A stretch of DNA of 64,000 nt from Pseudarthrobacter sulfonivorans (GTDB taxonomy: Bacteria; Actinomycetota; Actinomycetes; Actinomycetales; Micrococcaceae), in the NCBI RefSeq assembly GCF_014712225.1, contig NZ_JACXBW010000004.1:124001-188000 (forward strand). The letters are read 5' to 3'. The notes beneath the pieces were generated by a model. That model saw nothing but the letters and a program-made list of their open reading frames with translations, did no database searches and had not been told where the DNA came from. The translations under genes and the position numbers were made by a program. Of this stretch, positions 63,395 through 64,000 are shown in pieces. Each line of letters starts with the position of its first letter. Within the stretch, counting starts at the first letter, position 1.

Positions 63395-64000
63395 ATGGAA
63401 GCCGTCAATACTTCAAGCCAGGCAGAAAAGAACCGGCGCCGCGTCCTCCTGAAGCTCTCAGGTGAGGTCTTCGGCGGCGGAAAGCTGGGCGTTGATCCTG
63501 ACACTGTCCGCGGCGTCGCCAAGCAAATCGCTGCAGCAGTTCCCGACGTCGAAGTTGCCATCGTTGTTGGTGGCGGAAACTTCTTCCGCGGGGCGGAACT
63601 GTCCCAGAGCGGCATGGACCGTTCACGCGCAGACTACATGGGCATGCTCGGCACGGTCATGAACTGCCTGGCACTCCAGGACTTTTTGGAGCAGGCCGGC
63701 GTTGAGACCCGGGTCCAGAGCGCCATCACCATGGGGCAGGTTGCCGAGGCGTACATTCCGCGCCGGGCCATCCGGCACATGGAAAAAGGCCGTGTCGTGA
63801 TCTTCGGTGCAGGCGCCGGACTGCCATATTTCTCCACAGACACTGTCGCCGCCCAGCGTGCACTGGAAGTCCATGCGGACGTTGTCCTGATGGCCAAGAG
63901 CGGCGTGGACGCCGTCTACACCGCTGATCCCAAGAAGGATCCCGGTGCCGAGCGCCTGGACACCCTGAGCTACGACGACGCCCTGCGCCGCGACATCCGT
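63395..64000 (+). CDS. pyrH: UMP kinase PyrH (3' partial)
   Basis: The first 202 codons of UMP kinase, which phosphorylates UMP to UDP; the gene runs off the window. It has [16 protein letters not shown] at the N-terminus, the [11 protein letters not shown] loop, [17 protein letters not shown] and [20 protein letters not shown], all family hallmarks. A GGGAAGG site precedes the ATG. It follows rpsB-tsf as in most bacteria, but with its own promoter region after a terminator. Confidence 0.96.
   Translation, partial: MEAVNTSSQAEKNRRRVLLKLSGEVFGGGKLGVDPDTVRGVAKQIAAAVPDVEVAIVVGGGNFFRGAELSQSGMDRSRADYMGMLGTVMNCLALQDFLEQAGVETRVQSAITMGQVAEAYIPRRAIRHMEKGRVVIFGAGAGLPYFSTDTVAAQRALEVHADVVLMAKSGVDAVYTADPKKDPGAERLDTLSYDDALRRDIR

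Overview
The window is a high-GC (about two-thirds G+C), gene-dense chromosomal segment from an actinobacterium, most probably a member of the Micrococcaceae such as Arthrobacter or Pseudarthrobacter. Three things point there: the protein similarity pattern, the gene orders gatC-gatA-gatB, dusB-dgt-dnaG-tRNA-Asn and rpsB-tsf-pyrH, and a REP13E12-type DUF222/HNH gene. No phage, insertion sequence or CRISPR array was seen. Both edges cut genes: an EccC-like ATPase on the left and pyrH on the right.

Layout. Positions 1-5.6 kb hold the end of a type VII secretion locus: an FHA-EccC ATPase, a Pro/Ala-rich anchored secreted protein and one WXG100 protein. Positions 5.6-9.8 kb hold ligA, an IMPase-family phosphatase, a GNAT enzyme and a RidA-like protein. 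At 9.9-11.7 kb is the DUF222/HNH gene, which ends in five 36-bp repeats. At 11.7-15.9 kb a CitA/CitB-type two-component system diverges from a citrate transporter. At 16.1-19.5 kb lies the GatCAB amidotransferase operon. At 20.4-26.2 kb are a LysR regulator, the threonine pathway tdh-kbl, an FAD oxidoreductase and hutI, followed by a DeoR regulator. At 29.7-32.4 kb are metY and metX with a SAM-IV-like riboswitch between them.

Positions 32.6-45.1 kb carry mixed metabolic, membrane and tRNA-charging genes (glyS, AtoE-type transporter, hydrolases, YibE/F). Positions 45.3-50.0 kb hold dusB, dgt, dnaG and two identical tRNA-Asn genes. Positions 50.1-56.0 kb hold a Bcr/CflA-type efflux pump, a holin-like protein, a CDP-alcohol phosphatidyltransferase, a DMT transporter and a GT4 glycosyltransferase. 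After tRNA-Met (56.1 kb) comes a lower-GC, 928-residue SF1 helicase with a C-terminal DUF2726-like nuclease domain, the best accessory/defence candidate here. Then come an acyl-CoA dehydrogenase, a LytM-like protein, and rpsB-tsf-pyrH.

The most unusual features are small-scale. There is a family of three 60-nt palindromic elements at gene 3' ends. A shared GTTACY-N4-RGTAAC dyad lies before two unlinked lipid/ester-type loci. Several genes contain in-frame minisatellites, including one inside the presumed ATP lid of the CitA-like kinase and one in the DUF222/HNH tail that is rich in rare TTA codons. All functional calls come from reading motifs and context; no database search was possible.
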